A DNA stretch of 64,000 nucleotides from NCBI RefSeq assembly GCF_003096675.1, contig NZ_QEKW01000004.1, positions 186,001 through 250,000 on the forward strand, given 5' to 3'. The DNA is from Actinomycetospora cinnamomea (GTDB lineage: Bacteria > Actinomycetota > Actinomycetes > Mycobacteriales > Pseudonocardiaceae). Numbering within the stretch: the stretch's first letter is position 1; each line of letters opens with the position of its first letter. Below the pieces are notes generated by a model that saw only the letters and a program-made list of their open reading frames with translations, made no database searches and was not told where the DNA came from. The translations under genes and the position numbers were made by a program. Positions 19,292 to 27,680 of this stretch are shown one piece after another.

Positions 19292-20107
19292 GTGCAGAGC
19301 CTCGCCCTGATCGACGACTGGCCCGTCGAGCACGCCGCGGTGGGGGTGGTGGGCGCGGACGGCGCCGTGCGGGGCACGCGCGGCGACAGCGCCCGGCGCT
19401 TCCCCCTGGCGTCGGTGACCAAGCCGCTCGTGGCCTGGGCCGCGCTCGTGGCGGTCGAGGAGGAGGCGGTCACGCTCGACCAGCCCGCCGGCCCCGAGGG
19501 TGCGACCGTGCGCCACCTGCTCGCCCACACCTCCGGCCTGGCGTTCGGCGAGCACCGCGCCGTCGCCGAACCCGGCGCGCGGCGCCTGTACTCGTCGGCG
19601 GGGTTCGAGGTGCTGGCCGCGACGATCGAGGAGGCCACGGGCATCGCGTTCGCCGACTACCTGCACGAGGCCCTGCTCGCCCCGCTCGGGATGACGTCGA
19701 CGACCCTCGACGGCTCGCCGGGACACGGGGCGACCTCGACCGTCGACGACCTCCTGCGCCTGGCCGCCGAGATGCAGGCGCCGACGCTGCTCCACCCGGA
19801 GACCGTGCGCGAGGCGATCACCGTCCAGTTCCCGGGGCTGAACGGGACGATCCCGGGCTTCGGGCACCAGAAGCCCAACGACTGGGGGCTCGGGGTCGAG
19901 CTGCGCGACGGCAAGAGCCCGCACTGGACCGGCGAGCGGAACTCCCCGGGCACGTTCGGGCACTTCGGGCAGTCGGGCACGTTCCTGTGGGTCGACCCGG
20001 ACGCGGGTGCGGCGTGCGTGGCGCTGACCGACCGGGACTTCGGCGACTGGGCGAAGTCCGCCTGGCCGTCCTTCTCCGACGCCGTCCTCGCCGACCTCGG
20101 CACCTGA
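19292..20107 (+). CDS. Serine hydrolase, class C beta-lactamase family
   Basis: The 271-aa protein has the S-x-x-K nucleophile SVTKPL (Ser41, Lys44), the class C Tyr motif YSS (Tyr100) and a C-terminal HFGQSG box in place of KTG, as in esterase/peptidase relatives (EstB, Dac types). HLLAHTSGLAF is the usual downstream hallmark. No signal peptide is evident, so it is probably cytoplasmic. It is short for the family (about 350-400 aa), lacking a C-terminal extension. GTG start at 19292. It is likely co-transcribed with the LppW-like gene. Confidence 0.85.
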   Translation: MQSLALIDDWPVEHAAVGVVGADGAVRGTRGDSARRFPLASVTKPLVAWAALVAVEEEAVTLDQPAGPEGATVRHLLAHTSGLAFGEHRAVAEPGARRLYSSAGFEVLAATIEEATGIAFADYLHEALLAPLGMTSTTLDGSPGHGATSTVDDLLRLAAEMQAPTLLHPETVREAITVQFPGLNGTIPGFGHQKPNDWGLGVELRDGKSPHWTGERNSPGTFGHFGQSGTFLWVDPDAGAACVALTDRDFGDWAKSAWPSFSDAVLADLGT

Positions 20108-20139
20108 CGCTCTCGGAGGGCCGGACCGCACACCTCCGG

Positions 20140-20210
20140 TGTTCGAGCGATGCGGCTTTGCTGGCGTCAGACGCCAGGATCGCCACATCCTCGCTCACGC
20201 GACACGCCGA
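20140..20210. repeat. 71-nt dispersed repeat, copy 1
   Basis: This intergenic element matches 38381-38451 at 63 of 71 positions. Inside it CTGGCGT-CAG-ACGCCAG (20161-20177) is a perfect hairpin. On the reverse strand an outer GCGAT/ATCGC pair encloses it. A separate hairpin (ACACC-TCC-GGTGT, 20130-20142) overlaps its left edge. It lies downstream of the serine hydrolase stop. It could be a REP-like element, a terminator-associated repeat or a structured RNA. Confidence 0.75.
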
Positions 20211-20267
20211 GGGAGCCAACGCGCGAGGTCAGGGAGTCAGCGCGCGAGGTCGAGGGAGTCAGCGGGG
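20211..20267. repeat. Tandem array of a ~22-bp unit running into the yaaA stop
   Basis: Two and a half units (GGGAG-YCA-RCGCGCGAGGTC-(G)A) start at 20211, 20232 and 20254, directly abutting the 71-nt repeat. The third, partial unit provides the TGA stop of yaaA (20259-20261 on the plus strand reads TCA). Confidence 0.7.
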
Positions 20268-21026
20268 TACGACGAGCACGAGCGCGTGCTCACCCGCCTG
20301 CTCCACACGCAGGCCCGCGTCGCGCAGGAGCGCGAGCACGCCGCCGGCGTCCCGCGGGCGTCGCCGCGACGAGGCGAGGAGCCGCGCCGCGTGGCCCTTG
20401 TGCGACTTGTTCGCGTGGCTGACCACCGTCCGCGAACCGTCGGCCGCCTCGCTGTGCACGTCCAGCGTCACCGCACCCCGCGCCGGGCCGAGCGCCGCGT
20501 AGGGGCCGGAGCGCAGGTCGACGACGAGGTCGTCCACCTCGGCCAGCAGCGGCATCAGCTCGGGCCGCCACAGGGTCCGCAGGCTTGTTCCCGTGCTCGA
20601 GCCCTGCGGCGCGGTGTCGCCCGCCCGCCCCGGCAGGGCGCTCCCGCCCGAGAGCCGGTACGCCGGGATCGGATCGGTGCCTCCCACCAGCCCGAACAGC
20701 GCCGAGCACACCAGCAGCCGCCGCCGCGCGGCCGGCGTCAGCGATGCCGGGTCCAGCGCGTCGTAGAGCACGCCGGTGTAGCGCCGCAGCGCCGGGGCCG
20801 TCGGCGAGGTCCACAGCGCGGCGTTGCGGGCGATCTCGTCGTCCTGGCGTTCGGAGAGGTCCAGCGCCGCCCGGGAGGCGGGGACGTCCGCGGCGAGCGC
20901 GACCAGCTCGTCGACCAGCACCTTGCGCGTCGGGTTCAGCGACGGGAACGAGAGCGCGTCGAGGTCCAGCGGGCGCCCGCGGCCGCCCGCGGCCTTGGTC
21001 TCCGACGGCGGCAGCACGACGAGCAC
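20259..21026 (-). CDS. yaaA: YaaA-family peroxide stress protein
   Basis: The 255-aa protein begins VLVVLPPSETKA, the family hallmark, and has LNPTRKVLVDEL, LLVCSALFGLVGGTDPIPAYRLSGG and the C-terminal SHANKSHKGHAARLL. E. coli YaaA (258 aa) limits free iron and DNA damage during H2O2 stress. The GTG start at 21026 gives the exact family N-terminus and is 31 nt from the divergent phosphotransferase start. Its stop codon lies inside a tandem repeat, so the last residue or two may be repeat-derived. Confidence 0.9.
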   Translation of the reverse strand: MLVVLPPSETKAAGGRGRPLDLDALSFPSLNPTRKVLVDELVALAADVPASRAALDLSERQDDEIARNAALWTSPTAPALRRYTGVLYDALDPASLTPAARRRLLVCSALFGLVGGTDPIPAYRLSGGSALPGRAGDTAPQGSSTGTSLRTLWRPELMPLLAEVDDLVVDLRSGPYAALGPARGAVTLDVHSEAADGSRTVVSHANKSHKGHAARLLASSRRRPRDAGGVLALLRDAGLRVEQAGEHALVLVVPR

Positions 21027-21057
21027 GCCCGAGACGGTAACCGGCGACCATGGCGGT

Positions 21058-21933
21058 GTGGACGGGCGCGGCACCGAGGCCTGGCGGGAGGAGGCACTCG
21101 CGTGGATCACCGACGTCACCGGCCTGCGCCCCACCGGCGAGGTCACCCAGCGCCACCGCGCCTGGTCGACGGTGCTGCGGGTGCCGACGGCCGAGGGGAC
21201 CGTCTGGCTCAAGGAGCCGTGCGCCGGCATGGCCCACGAGGTCGGGCTGCACGCGCTGCTGGCCCGCCGCGTGCCCGACGCCGTCGCCACCCCGCTCGCC
21301 GTGGACGGGGCGCGCCTCCTCCTGCCCGACACCGGCCCGAGCGTGCGGGACACCGCCGCCGACCCCGTGACGGCCATGACCGAGGCCCTGCCCCGCTACG
21401 CCCGCCTGCAGCGCGCCGTCGCGGACGAGATCGACGCGATGCGGGCCCTCGGTGTCCCCGACGCGACGCCGGAGGCGCTCCCGGCGCGGTACGCCGAGGC
21501 GGCCGCGACGATCGCTCCGGCGCCCGCCCCGGTCGCCGCCTGGGCCGCCGAGCTCGCGGGCACCGTCCCGTCGAGCGTCGACCACCAGGACCTGCACCTC
21601 GGCAACGTCCTGCTCGACGGGCGGTTCGCCGACTGGGGCGACGCCGTGCTCGCCCACCCGTTCGCCAGCCTCCTCGTCGCCCTCGCCTCGCTGCGCCGCA
21701 CGGGCGCCGACGAGCGTGCCCTCACCCGGGCGCGTGACGCGTACCTCGCCGTCTTCGACGATCGGGCGCCGCGCCACGAGCTGGTCCGGCTGGCCGAGAC
21801 CGCCTGCCGCGCCGCCGCGATCGCCCGCGCCCTGACCTGGCAGCGCGCGTCGGCCGGCGACCCGCAGTTCGTCGACACCCCCCGGGAGGTGCTCGCAACT
21901 CTCGGCGACCCTGACTGGCTGGCGGGCGGCTGA
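21058..21933 (+). CDS. APH-type phosphotransferase family protein
   Basis: The 291-aa protein has the aminoglycoside-phosphotransferase/choline-kinase fold. The catalytic loop is SVDHQDLHLGNVLLD (Asp and Asn of HxDxxxxN), and the metal Asp is in FADWGDAVLAHPF. The N-lobe carries a strand TVWLKEPC, with Lys as the likely ATP-binding residue. The substrate is unknown; members include antibiotic, homoserine and small-molecule kinases, and resistance cannot be inferred. The GTG at 21058 is chosen because the upstream frame is antisense to yaaA. It ends 35 nt before jetC on the same strand. Confidence 0.75.
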   Translation: MDGRGTEAWREEALAWITDVTGLRPTGEVTQRHRAWSTVLRVPTAEGTVWLKEPCAGMAHEVGLHALLARRVPDAVATPLAVDGARLLLPDTGPSVRDTAADPVTAMTEALPRYARLQRAVADEIDAMRALGVPDATPEALPARYAEAAATIAPAPAPVAAWAAELAGTVPSSVDHQDLHLGNVLLDGRFADWGDAVLAHPFASLLVALASLRRTGADERALTRARDAYLAVFDDRAPRHELVRLAETACRAAAIARALTWQRASAGDPQFVDTPREVLATLGDPDWLAGG

Positions 21934-21968
21934 CCCCCGCGCTGAATCTGCTCCGTACCCTCGTCCGG

Positions 21969-24900
21969 GTGCCGGGGGACGATCACCGTGACGATCAGCC
22001 GCGCTGGAAGCCCTCCCGCGCCGGCATCCTGAACGTCTACCAGTACCAGGACGAGGTGCTGGAGTTCGCCGACGGACGCCTGCTCCTGCGGGGGGTCAAC
22101 GGGTCGGGCAAGTCGACGGCGATGAACATGCTGCTGCCGTTCCTGCTCGAGGCCGACGTCCGCAAGATCGATGCGGCGGGCGAGCAGCGCGGCGTCCTGC
22201 GCAGCTGGATGCTCTCGGACCACGACGACACCCAGCGCACCGGCTACCTGTGGATCGAGTTCGAGAAGGCCGGCGAGTACCGGACGGTCGGCTGCGGCAT
22301 CCGGGCCAACCGCAGCACCGACCGCGTCGCGGTCTGGTGGTTCTCCACCGACCGCCGGGTCCGCGTCGACCTGCGCCTCACCGAGACCGACGTCCCGTTC
22401 TCGGCCGACGTGCTGCGCTCCGAGCTGGGCACGCGCGGGCAGGTGTTCACGTCGACCGCCGAGTACCGCGCCGAGGTCGCCCGCCGCTTCTTCGGCGGCG
22501 TCGATCCGGGCGCGTACTTCCGGCTGCTGCACCAGGTGCGCAATCCCCGCGTCGGCGACCGGATCGACACCGACCTGCCCCGCACCCTGCGCGAGGCGCT
22601 GCCACCGGTGCCCGAGGACGCGGTGCACGACGCCGCGCAGCCGCTCGAGGACCTCGAGGACCACCGCCGCAACGTCACCGACCTCGCCCGCACCGTCGAG
22701 GCCCTCGACGGCGCGATCGAGACCTACACCGACTACGCGCGCCGCGTGCTGGCCGCGGCGGTCGACGACACCGCGGGCGCGGTCGACGCCGCCCGGAAGG
22801 CCGGCACGAGACTCGACCGTGACCGCGCCGGGGTCGACAAGGCCGCTGCGGCCCGGGACGCGGCGACGCGGACGGCCGCGGAGCTCGCCGACGACCACGC
22901 CGCCGCCACCGCCGAGCGTGCCGGGCTCGCCGCGTTGCCGGAGTACACCGCCCACGCCGACCTCGTGCGTCGCCGCGACGAGCTGGGTCGCGCCGACACC
23001 CACGTCGCCACCCTCGACGGCCACCGGGCGCGGGCCCGCGAGCGGGTCACGGCCGCGGCCGCGACGGTGGCCGCCGCGCGCGGCCAGCTCGACTCGGACC
23101 TCGCCGGCGTCGCGGACCAGCTCCGCGCGGTGGCGGTCGCCGCCCGCGCCGCCTCTGCGCCGTCGGTCGCCGCGCGTCTGCCCGAGCCGCCCGTCCCGGC
23201 CACCGAGCCCCGCCGCGACGAGGCCGGGGAGACCACCGTCGACGTCCCGCAGGACCTGGACGACGACCCGATCGGGGACCTCGCCGCGGCCCTGGCCCCC
23301 GTTGCCGACGCCCTCCGCGCGCACCGCACGACCGTGCGGGAGGTCGCGGAGCGCGCCCGCGGCGCCCACCGCGCGACCGAGGCCGCCGACGCCGCGGACA
23401 CCGCCGCCGGCGACGCGCTCGCCGCGCACGAGGCCGCCCGCGAGCAGGCCGCCACCGCGCGCCGCGCCGCCCGGGCCGCCGCGGACGACCACGCCGCCGG
23501 TGTCGGCACCTGGGCCCGCCGGCTCGCCGACCACGCCGCCGCCGCGCCGCCCGCCGAACCCGGAGGCGCGGCGGGCTGGCTCGCGGCGCCCACGGCCGAG
23601 GACGAGGACGAGGCCGAGGACGACGACCTGCGCCGCGCCGCCGACGCCCGCCGGAGCCGCGCGCGGCACGCGGCCGAGGAGGTCACCGGCGCCCTGACCG
23701 CCGCCCGCACCCGCGCCACCACCCACGTCTCCGCGATCGACGAGGAGCTGGCCGGCCTGCGCGCCGAGCACGCCCGGGTCGAGGCCGCCGCTGAGCTGCC
23801 GCTGCCGCGGGCGTCGTGGCACACCGACGACGACGTCGCCGACGGCGTCCGGCTGGCCTCGCTCGTGGACTTCCGCGAGCACCTCGACGCCGCCGAGCGC
23901 GCCGGACTCGAGGCCGCACTGGAGGCGTCGGGGCTGCTCGCGGCGCGGGTCGACGGGGACGGGACGCTCCGGTCCGGGGATCTCGTCGTCGGCTCCGGGA
24001 CCCCGGCCGGCGGCCCGGTCCTGGACACCCTGCTCGTGCCCGTCGACACCGGCGCCGTGCCGGTGGCGGCGGTGGCGGGGGTGCTGGCCGCGGTGGGCAC
24101 CGCCTCGGGTCCCGTCTGGGTCGCGACCGACGGCACGTTCGGCGCCGGCCCGCTGCGCGGCCGGCACACCAAGCCGGCCGCCGAGCACGTCGGCGCCGGG
24201 GCGCGCGCCCGGTCCCGGGCGCGCCGGCTCGCCGAGCTCGTCGCCGCCATCGAGGAGGCGCAGGCCCGGCGCGACGCGGCCGAGGAGGTCGCGGACGGGC
24301 TGGACGCGCAGGCCGCGGGCCTGCGCCGGCTCGTCGCCGAGCTGCCCGGCACGCGCGGGGTCGAGGACGCCGACGCCGCCGCGACGGGCGCCGTCCGCTA
24401 CGCCGAGGGCGCCGAGGCCCGGCACCGCGAGCTCGCGGCCGCGGCCAGCGACGCCCGCCGGCGCGCCGACGACGCCTGGGCGACCCTGTCGCGCACGGCC
24501 TCCGAGGCGGGCGTCCCCACCGACCCGGACCGGTTGGACGGCCTGCTCGAGGCGCTCGCCGACGCCGAGCGCGCGCTCGCGGCGCTGGACTCCGCGCGGG
24601 ACCGCGTCACCCGCACCGCGCGATCGTGGCGCGAGGCCGTCGCGACCTGGGAACGCGACGCGGCCGACCACACCGCGGCCGTGGGCGAGCACCGCGCCGC
24701 CGCGTCCCACGCCGCGGCGGTGCGTACCGAGCTCATGACGATCGAGGAGTCGCTCGGCGAGGAGCCGGCCAAGGTCGCCGCGCGCGTCACCGAGCTCGAC
24801 GAGCGTCTGCGGGAGGTGGCCGGGCGGCTCGAGGGTGCGCGCGAGCAGCAGACCGCGGCGGCGGTGGCGCTGTCGAAGGCCGAGATGACGCTGGAGGGGA

Positions 24901-26108
24901 CCCGCCGGGCCCTCGACGAGGAGCGGCAGGCCGCGCGGGCGGCCCGGGCGCGGCTCGCCGAAGCCGCGGCGGTGCCGGGGCTGTTGCAGGCCGCGGAGCG
25001 GGACGCTGTCGAGGACGCTGCCGGGAACGCTGGCGGGAACGCTGCCGAGGACGACGCCGGGTCCGTCCCCGAACCGTTGCCCGCGGTGCCCGACACGGTC
25101 GAGGGCGCCGAGGAGCTCGTCGCCGCGCTGCGCGACCGGCTGCCCGCACCGCGGCGCGCGGTGAGCGAGGACGCGCTGGAGAAGGCCTTGCGCACGGCGC
25201 GCGACGAGCTCGCCAGCGGGTGGGACATCGAGAGCCGCCGGGGCGCGGACGGCATGCCGCTCGCGGTGCACGTCAGCGGGCCGTCACGGGCCGTGCTCGC
25301 CCAGATGGTGCACCGCGTCGCGGTGCAGCGGCGTCGCGCGACCAGCCTCCTCTCGGCCCAGCAGGACCAGGCGCTGCGCAACCTCCTGCACGGCCGCATC
25401 GCCCGCGAGGTCGCCGACGCCCTGTTCTCCGCGCGCGAGCTCGTCGACCGGATGAACCGCATCCTGGGCGGGATCACGTCGAGCCAGGGCATCGGCGTGC
25501 GGCTCGAGTGGCGCGCCCGCGGCGACCTGGACCCGTCGACGGCGACGGCGTTGAAGCTCCTGGGGGTGCACCCGGACCGGCGCTCGGCGGACGAGGACGA
25601 CCAGGTCCGCGAGGCGGTGAAGGCGCTCGTCGAGCAGGCCCGGCTCCGCGACCCCGAGGCGTCGTACCGCAGCGTCATCGCCGAGGTGCTCGACTACCGG
25701 ACCTGGCACGAGATGCGGATCTACCTGCGGCGGCCGGGGCGGTCCGACGAGCTGCTCACGCGGCGCACGACGCTCTCGGAGGGCGAGAAGAAGCTGGTCA
25801 CGGTGCTGCCCATGGCCGCGGCCGCGGCGGCGAGCGCGGCGGCCCACGACCCGCACGGGGTCGGCGCGCCGCGGCTCGTGCTGCTCGACGACGCGTTCGC
25901 CAAGGTCAGCGAGGACAACCACGCCAAGCTCTTCGGGCTGCTCGTCGACCTCGACGTCGACTTCGTCGTCACCTCCGAACGGCTGTGGGGCACGCACCCG
26001 ACCGTCCCGGCGCTGGCGATCACCGAAGTGCTGCGCGACCCGGAGCTGCGCGCCATCGCGCTCGTGCACTACCGGTGGGACGGGGCGTCGCTGGAGGTGA
26101 CGGCGTGA
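21969..26108 (+). CDS. jetC: JetC/TIGR02680-type SMC-like ATPase of a Wadjet type II / condensin-like system
   Basis: The 1379-aa ATPase has an N-terminal head with Walker A GVNGSGKST (42-50), two very long Ala/Glu/Arg-rich coiled-coil arms (about 240-560 and 690-1080) around a globular hinge region, and a C-terminal head with signature LSEGEKK (1269-1275) and Walker B LVLLDDAFA (about 1303-1308). The fold resembles SbcC/Rad50/MukB, and the motif context matches TIGR02680. In Wadjet the equivalent motor extrudes plasmid DNA. A low-complexity insert near residues 1015-1036 (repeated GNA/EDA) looks expanded. JetA follows with a GTGA overlap. Confidence 0.88.
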   Translation: MPGDDHRDDQPRWKPSRAGILNVYQYQDEVLEFADGRLLLRGVNGSGKSTAMNMLLPFLLEADVRKIDAAGEQRGVLRSWMLSDHDDTQRTGYLWIEFEKAGEYRTVGCGIRANRSTDRVAVWWFSTDRRVRVDLRLTETDVPFSADVLRSELGTRGQVFTSTAEYRAEVARRFFGGVDPGAYFRLLHQVRNPRVGDRIDTDLPRTLREALPPVPEDAVHDAAQPLEDLEDHRRNVTDLARTVEALDGAIETYTDYARRVLAAAVDDTAGAVDAARKAGTRLDRDRAGVDKAAAARDAATRTAAELADDHAAATAERAGLAALPEYTAHADLVRRRDELGRADTHVATLDGHRARARERVTAAAATVAAARGQLDSDLAGVADQLRAVAVAARAASAPSVAARLPEPPVPATEPRRDEAGETTVDVPQDLDDDPIGDLAAALAPVADALRAHRTTVREVAERARGAHRATEAADAADTAAGDALAAHEAAREQAATARRAARAAADDHAAGVGTWARRLADHAAAAPPAEPGGAAGWLAAPTAEDEDEAEDDDLRRAADARRSRARHAAEEVTGALTAARTRATTHVSAIDEELAGLRAEHARVEAAAELPLPRASWHTDDDVADGVRLASLVDFREHLDAAERAGLEAALEASGLLAARVDGDGTLRSGDLVVGSGTPAGGPVLDTLLVPVDTGAVPVAAVAGVLAAVGTASGPVWVATDGTFGAGPLRGRHTKPAAEHVGAGARARSRARRLAELVAAIEEAQARRDAAEEVADGLDAQAAGLRRLVAELPGTRGVEDADAAATGAVRYAEGAEARHRELAAAASDARRRADDAWATLSRTASEAGVPTDPDRLDGLLEALADAERALAALDSARDRVTRTARSWREAVATWERDAADHTAAVGEHRAAASHAAAVRTELMTIEESLGEEPAKVAARVTELDERLREVAGRLEGAREQQTAAAVALSKAEMTLEGTRRALDEERQAARAARARLAEAAAVPGLLQAAERDAVEDAAGNAGGNAAEDDAGSVPEPLPAVPDTVEGAEELVAALRDRLPAPRRAVSEDALEKALRTARDELASGWDIESRRGADGMPLAVHVSGPSRAVLAQMVHRVAVQRRRATSLLSAQQDQALRNLLHGRIAREVADALFSARELVDRMNRILGGITSSQGIGVRLEWRARGDLDPSTATALKLLGVHPDRRSADEDDQVREAVKALVEQARLRDPEASYRSVIAEVLDYRTWHEMRIYLRRPGRSDELLTRRTTLSEGEKKLVTVLPMAAAAAASAAAHDPHGVGAPRLVLLDDAFAKVSEDNHAKLFGLLVDLDVDFVVTSERLWGTHPTVPALAITEVLRDPELRAIALVHYRWDGASLEVTA

Positions 26109-27574
26109 CTGTCCCGGGCTCCGGTGTCCGGACCTCCGTCTTCGCCTACGTGACCGAGTCACCGGAGTACCGGGCGATCCTGTCGGTGTTCGCCGGCACG
26201 TTCTTCGCCGAGCTCACCCCGGCCGAGGTCACCGCGCGGCTGGACACGGATCTCGACGAGGCCACGGTGACCGCGCGGCTGGAGGCGCTGCGCGGCTGGG
26301 GCAACCTCGAGGTCTCGGCGTCGGTGGGCCAGGTCGGGACCGTCGAGGACTACTACCGCCGGCGCAACCGCTACCTGATCACCCGTGTCGGCCAGGAGGT
26401 GCACGACCTCGTCGAGGGCGTGCTCTCGCAGGTCGACGACGTCCGTGACGTCTCGCTCGGGCGGCTCGACCAGGTGCGGGCGGGGCTCGAGGCGCTGGTC
26501 GCGCTGGATGCCGGGTCGGCGCCTCCCGACCGGCTGGCCGAGGCCGTCCGCGCGGTGTTCGACCCGCACGTCGCCTTCTCGGCGGAGATCACGCAGTTCT
26601 TCGCGGCGATCAATCAGTGGCAGTCGCGCTTCGACCTCGACGAGGACGAGTTCGCGTTCTTCTCCGAGGTGCTCGTGGGCTACGTCGGCGAGCGGCTGGA
26701 GGCGCTGCGGCGGCGGGCCCGGCCGGTGGCCGCGTTGTTGGAGGAGGTGCTGCCGCGGGTCCCGGTGATCGTCGACCGGGCGGCGGACGGGCTGGCGGCG
26801 CGGGTGGCGGCCGCGGGGCTGGCGTCGGTGCGCGTGCGCCGGGAGCCCGGTGGTTCGCGGGCCGACTGGGACAACCTCGCGTCGTGGTTCGTGGGCGCAC
26901 CCGGGCGGCCGAGCCGCGTCCAGGTCCTCGAGCGCGACGCCGTCGACGCCGTCCGGACGCTGACCCAGAACCTCACGCGGTTGTCGCGCACCGGGACCGC
27001 GGGGGCATCGCGGCGCGCGGACTACCTGCGCCTGGCGCTGTTCTTCGACCGCGGGGACCCCGCTGCGGCCCACGAGCTCGCCGCCGCGGCGTTCGGGCTC
27101 TCGGGCGCCCGGCACCTCGGGGGCGCGGGCGGCGACGACACCGACCCCGTCGACGCGGCGGTGTCGTGGTGGGACGCCCCGACCGCGCAGGTCCCGATCA
27201 GCCTGCGCGAGCGCGGCGACACCACCAGCCGCGGGCGCACCAGCCGCGTGCAGGACCGCAGCCAGGAGCGTCGCCACCTGCTGGCCCGCCGCGCCGAGGC
27301 CGAGAAGCGGGCGGCCGCGGCGCGCGCGGAGCTGCTCGAGGTCGGCGCCGCCGGGTTCGACGTGCGCCTGTCGGAGCCGGCGTTGCGGGAGCTGCAGCGC
27401 GTGCTCGCCCGGGCCGTCGCCGACCTGGGGCCGGCGGCCGGGTCGGGCACGGTGGCGCTCGACGGGGTGCGGTGCACGGTGACCCGCGCGCCCGGCGAGT
27501 GCGTCGTCGTCCCCACCCACGCCGGCGCCCTGCGCGTCCGCGACCTGACCCTGACCGTGGAGCCGGCGGCGTGA
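26105..27574 (+). CDS. jetA: JetA/TIGR02677 (DUF2397) subunit, kleisin-like
   Basis: The 489-aa protein starts with a winged-helix-like region (FAYVTESPEYRAILSVFAGTFFAELTPAEVTARLD; LEALRGWGNLEVS) and has YYRRRNRYLITRVGQEVHDLVEG, typical of DUF2397. In Wadjet type II this subunit corresponds to the MukF/MksF kleisin that bridges the ATPase heads. A central helical part and a C-terminal HTH-like/helical segment (RRHLLARRAEAEKRAAAARAELLEVG) follow. The GTG start overlaps the jetC stop by 4 nt, so the two are co-translated. It is followed by a 106-nt gap holding a palindromic repeat. Confidence 0.87.
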   Translation: MTVPGSGVRTSVFAYVTESPEYRAILSVFAGTFFAELTPAEVTARLDTDLDEATVTARLEALRGWGNLEVSASVGQVGTVEDYYRRRNRYLITRVGQEVHDLVEGVLSQVDDVRDVSLGRLDQVRAGLEALVALDAGSAPPDRLAEAVRAVFDPHVAFSAEITQFFAAINQWQSRFDLDEDEFAFFSEVLVGYVGERLEALRRRARPVAALLEEVLPRVPVIVDRAADGLAARVAAAGLASVRVRREPGGSRADWDNLASWFVGAPGRPSRVQVLERDAVDAVRTLTQNLTRLSRTGTAGASRRADYLRLALFFDRGDPAAAHELAAAAFGLSGARHLGGAGGDDTDPVDAAVSWWDAPTAQVPISLRERGDTTSRGRTSRVQDRSQERRHLLARRAEAEKRAAAARAELLEVGAAGFDVRLSEPALRELQRVLARAVADLGPAAGSGTVALDGVRCTVTRAPGECVVVPTHAGALRVRDLTLTVEPAA

Positions 27575-27588
27575 GGGCACGCGGTGGC

Positions 27589-27659
27589 GCAGCGAACGCC
27601 CTATCGGCGTGCTCCCTTGAACTCGCTGCTTCCAGGCGTACGAGATACCCGTTCGCTGC
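27589..27659. repeat. Palindromic repeat between jetA and jetB (GCAGCGAACG family, copy 2)
   Basis: The element is bounded by GCAGCGAACG (27589-27598) and CGTTCGCTGC (27650-27659), exact reverse complements and the same outer decamers as the element after sugC. A central CGCTGCTTCCA resembles CGCTGCTTCTA at the same relative place in copy 1. The 15-mer CCCTATCGGCGTGCT inside it also occurs at 11635-11649. It lies within the Wadjet-like operon and may weaken read-through into jetB. Confidence 0.65.
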
Positions 27660-27680
27660 CGTCCACATCGGGGCCGCCCG

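Noticed and set aside
21396-25271. Very long open frame on the minus strand opposite jetC (over 1200 codons)
   Set aside because: It is an antisense shadow of high-GC coding; the plus-strand product has Walker and ABC-signature motifs, while this one is low-complexity Gly/Arg/Val without a domain.
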